DNA from: Verrucomicrobiota bacterium
Lineage (GTDB): Bacteria; Verrucomicrobiota; Verrucomicrobiia; Opitutales; Opitutaceae
Reading direction: 5' to 3'
NCBI GenBank assembly: GCA_023410155.1
Contig: JAEYQF010000266.1
Location: forward strand, 1-9,610
Length of the DNA stretch: 9,610 nt
The notes beneath the pieces were generated by a model, which was not told the DNA's origin, did no database searches, and saw nothing but the letters and a program-made list of their open reading frames with translations. Positions 7,470-9,610 of the stretch are shown piece by piece (the stretch's first letter is position 1; the number at the start of each line of letters is the position of its first letter). The position numbers were made by a program, and so were the translations under genes.

Positions 7470-7506
7470 GAGACGTGCAGTCGCAGCCAGCGCGGGGCTG
7501 CGTCTC
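7470..7506. other. Second hairpin in the clpB-GH53 gap
   Basis: CGCAGCC (7482-7488) pairs perfectly with GGCTGCG (7496-7502) around a 7-nt loop, and GAGAC (7470-7474) can extend the fold with GTCTC (7502-7506), sharing one base. A short run of four T residues follows at 7510-7513. It could be a weak back-up terminator or part of a dispersed repeat, since it abuts the repeat at 7513-7541. Only the structure is certain. Confidence 0.4.
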
Positions 7507-7512
7507 GCCTTT

Positions 7513-7541
7513 TGTCATTCTGAGCGGAGCGAAGAATCCAG
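7513..7541 (-). repeat. Widespread dispersed repeat (source of ILRSAQNDK-type spurious peptides)
   Basis: The plus strand reads TGTCATTCTGAG, then CGGAGCGAAG, then AATCCAG. In the minus-strand frame this translates to the peptide WILRSAQNDK. From general knowledge, near-identical sequence occurs in intergenic DNA of many unrelated bacterial phyla and yields recurring false hypothetical proteins containing ILRSAQND. The unit is an imperfect palindrome (ATTCT 7517-7521 with AGAAT 7533-7537). No transposase is present here, so the copy is passive. Copy number in this genome is unknown. Confidence 0.65.
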
Positions 7542-7570
7542 TTCGGGCCGCGCAGGGCGAGAGAGGTTCG

Positions 7571-7635
7571 GCTCAAAATAAAACTGTTTCATAATACATT
7601 AAACACTTGAGTTGAGCGCCGAAAGTTTTCATTTG
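7571..7635 (+). promoter_or_regulatory. AT-rich promoter-like stretch before the GH53 gene
   Basis: This is the most AT-rich stretch in the window and stands out against the GC-rich surroundings. It contains CATAAT (7590-7595), five of six matches to a sigma-70 type -10 box, but no good -35 box at the usual distance; an activator-dependent promoter would fit. The rest of the 7330-7666 gap is covered by the terminator, repeat and hairpin entries. The assignment rests on composition and position only. Confidence 0.4.
7585..7605. promoter_or_regulatory. Candidate 21-bp operator palindrome
   Basis: The half-sites TGTTTCAT (7585-7592) and ATTAAACA (7598-7605) are inverted around a 5-bp centre. 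Five outer base pairs (TGTTT/AAACA) and two inner ones (AT/AT) match, giving seven of ten symmetric positions. It overlaps the possible -10 box CATAAT, a place where a repressor would block transcription of the galactanase-receptor pair. The regulator is not in the window and its family cannot be named from this site. Confidence 0.35.
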
Positions 7636-7641
7636 CAGGTC

Positions 7642-7660
7642 ATCGGCGGTCTTCGCCGGT
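7642..7660 (+). other. Hairpin in the leader just upstream of the GH53 start
   Basis: ATCGGCG (7642-7648) pairs with CGCCGGT (7654-7660), with one U-G pair, around the loop GTCTT. This is the same five-base loop as in the clpB terminator stem. The helix ends six bases before the ATG at 7667, so it would lie over the ribosome entry site. There is no T-run, so it is not a terminator. A role in translation control is only inferred. Confidence 0.35.
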
Positions 7661-7666
7661 TGCCCC

Positions 7667-8797
7667 ATGTTTCCGTTACCCCGGATTTTCGCGCTTCGAT
7701 GGAAGGTCGTGTCGTCGCTCGCCTGTGTCGTGCTGGCCGGGTGTGCGAGCTCTCCTGAGCGGAAGGCTCCGAACACGTCGGCCGCCGATGCTGCATGGCT
7801 TGCGGGTGCCGACGTTTCCGCGCTCCCGGTGTTCGAATCGCGCGGCGCGCGCTACAGCGCCAACGGGCGGAGCGGCGATGCGCTGGAGATCCTGCGTGAC
7901 GCGGGCGTGAATTGCTTCCGCGTGCGGCTGTTCGTGGCACCGGACGGGGAGGGGATCGTGACCAACGATCTCGACTACACCGTCCGCCTCGCGAAACGGA
8001 TCAAGGCCAGCGGCGCGAAGCTGCTACTCGATATCCATTATTCGGATACGTGGGCCGACCCGGGCAAACAGTTCAAACCGGTCGCGTGGGAGAATCTCGG
8101 TTTCGACGAACTTGTGGAAAAAGTGGGCGCCTACACGCGCGAGGTGCTCGCGCGATTTGCGGCCGAGGGTGCGGCCCCTGACATCGTGCAGATCGGCAAC
8201 GAAATCACCAATGGCCTGCTCTGGCCCGATGGCCGCGTCGAATACGCCGAACGTGAGCGCGATGCCGAAAGCTGGCCGAAGCTCGCGCGCCTGCTCCGCG
8301 CGGGACTCGAGGCGGTGCCAACCGGGTCCGGCGCTCCGCAGCGGATGATCCACATCGAGTGCACCGGCAATCTGCCGCGCACGCGCTGGTATTTGAATCA
8401 CCTGCGCGCGGAAAACCTGCCTTTCGACCTGCTCGGCCTCAGCTACTATCCGGAGTGGCACGGCACGCTGGCGGATCTGCGCGAAACGTTGAGCGGGATC
8501 GCCGAGGAGTTCCGCTTGCCGGTGGTCGTCGTGGAAACGGCGTATCCGTGGAAGCACGACGAGCATTTCGACGGGAAGGAGAATCTGGTTTTCCCCTTCA
8601 CGCCCGCCGGGCAGAAGGCGTTTCTCGCAGACGTCGCCGCGGCGGTGCGCGCCACGCCGCACGGGCTCGGCCGCGGCGTCGTTTACTGGCACCCGGAAGT
8701 CGTGCCCGTGCGCGATCTCAACATCTGGATCGGCGGTTCCTGCGCGCTTTTCGACGAGCGCGGCGAACTTCTCCCGGCAGCCGCGGCGCTGCGCTGA
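7667..8797 (+). CDS. Endo-beta-1,4-galactanase, glycoside hydrolase family 53, lipoprotein
   Basis: The 376-residue product is a GH53 arabinogalactan endo-beta-1,4-galactanase (EC 3.2.1.89), which cuts the beta-1,4-galactan side chains of pectin. Residues 1-26 are a lipoprotein signal: basic start, hydrophobic SLACVVLAGC, lipobox Cys26 followed by Ala rather than Asp, which favours outer-membrane sorting. The mature enzyme begins with the family's GADVSALPVFE (47-57) and continues through NCFRVRLFV (82-90) and DIHYSDTWADPGKQ (122-135). The catalytic acid/base is Glu179 in QIGNEITNG and the nucleophile is Glu290 in VVVVETAYPW. The C-terminal GVVYWHPEVVP (337-347) is also typical. Length is that of a single catalytic domain, with no carbohydrate-binding module. 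It likely acts at the cell surface or in the periplasm. The TonB receptor gene follows after 23 bp, suggesting one operon under the promoter-like stretch at 7571-7635. The start has no Shine-Dalgarno sequence. Confidence 0.93.
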   Translation: MFPLPRIFALRWKVVSSLACVVLAGCASSPERKAPNTSAADAAWLAGADVSALPVFESRGARYSANGRSGDALEILRDAGVNCFRVRLFVAPDGEGIVTNDLDYTVRLAKRIKASGAKLLLDIHYSDTWADPGKQFKPVAWENLGFDELVEKVGAYTREVLARFAAEGAAPDIVQIGNEITNGLLWPDGRVEYAERERDAESWPKLARLLRAGLEAVPTGSGAPQRMIHIECTGNLPRTRWYLNHLRAENLPFDLLGLSYYPEWHGTLADLRETLSGIAEEFRLPVVVVETAYPWKHDEHFDGKENLVFPFTPAGQKAFLADVAAAVRATPHGLGRGVVYWHPEVVPVRDLNIWIGGSCALFDERGELLPAAAALR

Positions 8798-8820
8798 GTT
8801 TCATTTCCCCCAAACAAACC

Positions 8821-9610
8821 ATGTATGCCACCTACCCCCGTCGCAGTTCGGCCGCCCTCTTGATCGGCGGTTTGTTGTCGTGTTCCTCGATGCTGGCGCA
8901 GCCGGCGTCCAGTCCGGGTTCGAACGATGAAGTCATCGAACTGAGCCCGTTTGTCGTGAACTCCGCTCAGGACAACGGCTACCTCGCGCAAAACACGCTC
9001 GCGGGCAGCCGCCTCAACACGAGCCTCAAGGACACCGCCGCCGCCATCTCCGTGCTCACGCCCGAGTTCATCAAGGACATTGGCGCGACGAACATGAAGG
9101 ATGTGATCCTGTTCCAGAACAACGCCGTGCCGGACTACGGTGACGCCGACAGCAATTTCAACGGCAACCCCATGGTCGGAAATAGCGAGTGGCAGCTGCG
9201 CATCCGCGGTCTCAGCGCGAGCTACGCGCGCAACTACTTCCCGTGGCGCGTCTCAACGGATTTCTACAACGTCGATCGCATTGATCAGTCGCGCGGTCCC
9301 AACGCCATTCTCTTCGGCTTTGGCGCTGCTGGCGGCATCGTGAACACCACGACCAAACAGGCCGTGCTCGGCAAAAAGGACGACGAAGTCTCGCTCAGCG
9401 TCGGCAGTTGGAACCGACGTCGCGGCACGATCGACGTGAACCACGTGCTCGTGCCCAACACCTTTGCGATGCGCGTCAACGCGATGGCGGAAAACGGCGA
9501 ATCGTGGCGCGAGTTCGAATTCGATCGGGCGCGGCGCGGCCACCTCGCGACGACATGGGCGATCACGCCCACCTCGCGACTTCGGGTGGAAGGTGAAGAC
9601 GGCAAAGTGC
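8821..9610 (+). CDS. TonB-dependent outer-membrane receptor, N-terminal part, 3' truncated by window edge
   Basis: The frame is open from the ATG at 8821 to the window end, giving 263 residues of a protein that is normally 800-1100 residues long. Residues 1 to about 27 are a Sec signal peptide (MYATYPRRSS..., hydrophobic core, probable cut near SSMLA/Q). Residues 39-46 (IELSPFVV) are a probable TonB box. The plug domain follows: GSRLNTSLKDTAAAISVLTPEFIKDIG (62-88), MKDVILFQN (92-100), RIRGLSASYARNYFPWR (188-204), then VDRIDQSRGPNAILFGFGAAGGIVN (211-235), the plug-end motif of this family. The first barrel strands start after about 245. The receptor would import a ligand across the outer membrane using TonB energy. 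Its place directly behind a GH53 galactanase points to galacto-oligosaccharides, but siderophore or other ligands cannot be excluded from this fragment. Confidence 0.93.
   Translation, partial: MYATYPRRSSAALLIGGLLSCSSMLAQPASSPGSNDEVIELSPFVVNSAQDNGYLAQNTLAGSRLNTSLKDTAAAISVLTPEFIKDIGATNMKDVILFQNNAVPDYGDADSNFNGNPMVGNSEWQLRIRGLSASYARNYFPWRVSTDFYNVDRIDQSRGPNAILFGFGAAGGIVNTTTKQAVLGKKDDEVSLSVGSWNRRRGTIDVNHVLVPNTFAMRVNAMAENGESWREFEFDRARRGHLATTWAITPTSRLRVEGEDGKV

Noticed and set aside
7238..7576. 112-codon minus-strand frame containing ILRSAQNDK
   Set aside because: This peptide is the hallmark of a dispersed DNA repeat being translated by gene finders; the rest of the frame covers the terminator and antisense clpB.

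Overview
The window is GC-rich DNA with six plus-strand genes, packed end to end apart from two structured intergenic stretches. The best taxonomic guess is a verrucomicrobium of the Opitutaceae type. The main reason is the last gene: a TonB-dependent receptor whose mature N-terminus carries an ELSPFVV segment followed by a GYLAQNTLAGSRLNT stretch, a pattern I associate with the expanded receptor families of that group. A two-subunit 2-oxoacid:ferredoxin oxidoreductase, a uronate-catabolism pair and the general lack of Shine-Dalgarno sequences fit but do not prove it.

Layout. (1) Bases 1-1544: the C-terminal end of an ExuT-like MFS transporter overlaps by 4 bp a D-mannonate dehydratase gene (uxuA). 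Together they point to hexuronate uptake and breakdown. (2) Bases 1647-4451: korA (gamma-alpha fusion) and korB, 18 bp apart, encode a 2-oxoacid:ferredoxin oxidoreductase with a complete set of [4Fe-4S] cysteines in the beta subunit. (3) Bases 4452-4728: a 277-bp gap holding a 22-bp imperfect tandem repeat rich in hairpins. (4) Bases 4729-7329: clpB, the AAA+ disaggregase. (5) Bases 7330-7666: a 337-bp gap with the clpB terminator, an inverted pair of a hairpin repeat, a second hairpin, a copy of a widespread dispersed repeat, and an AT-rich promoter-like stretch with a candidate operator. (6) Bases 7667-9610: a lipoprotein GH53 endo-beta-1,4-galactanase followed 23 bp later by the 5' part of a TonB-dependent receptor gene.

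Functionally the two ends share a theme. Galactan side chains and uronic acids are both pectin components: the right end looks like a galactan capture and cleavage unit, and the left end like uronate import and catabolism. The housekeeping genes between them (kor, clpB) have no visible link to that theme. I found no RNA genes, CRISPR array, transposase or phage gene. The least explained material is in the two intergenic regions, both of which hold repeats or palindromes that should be counted genome-wide.
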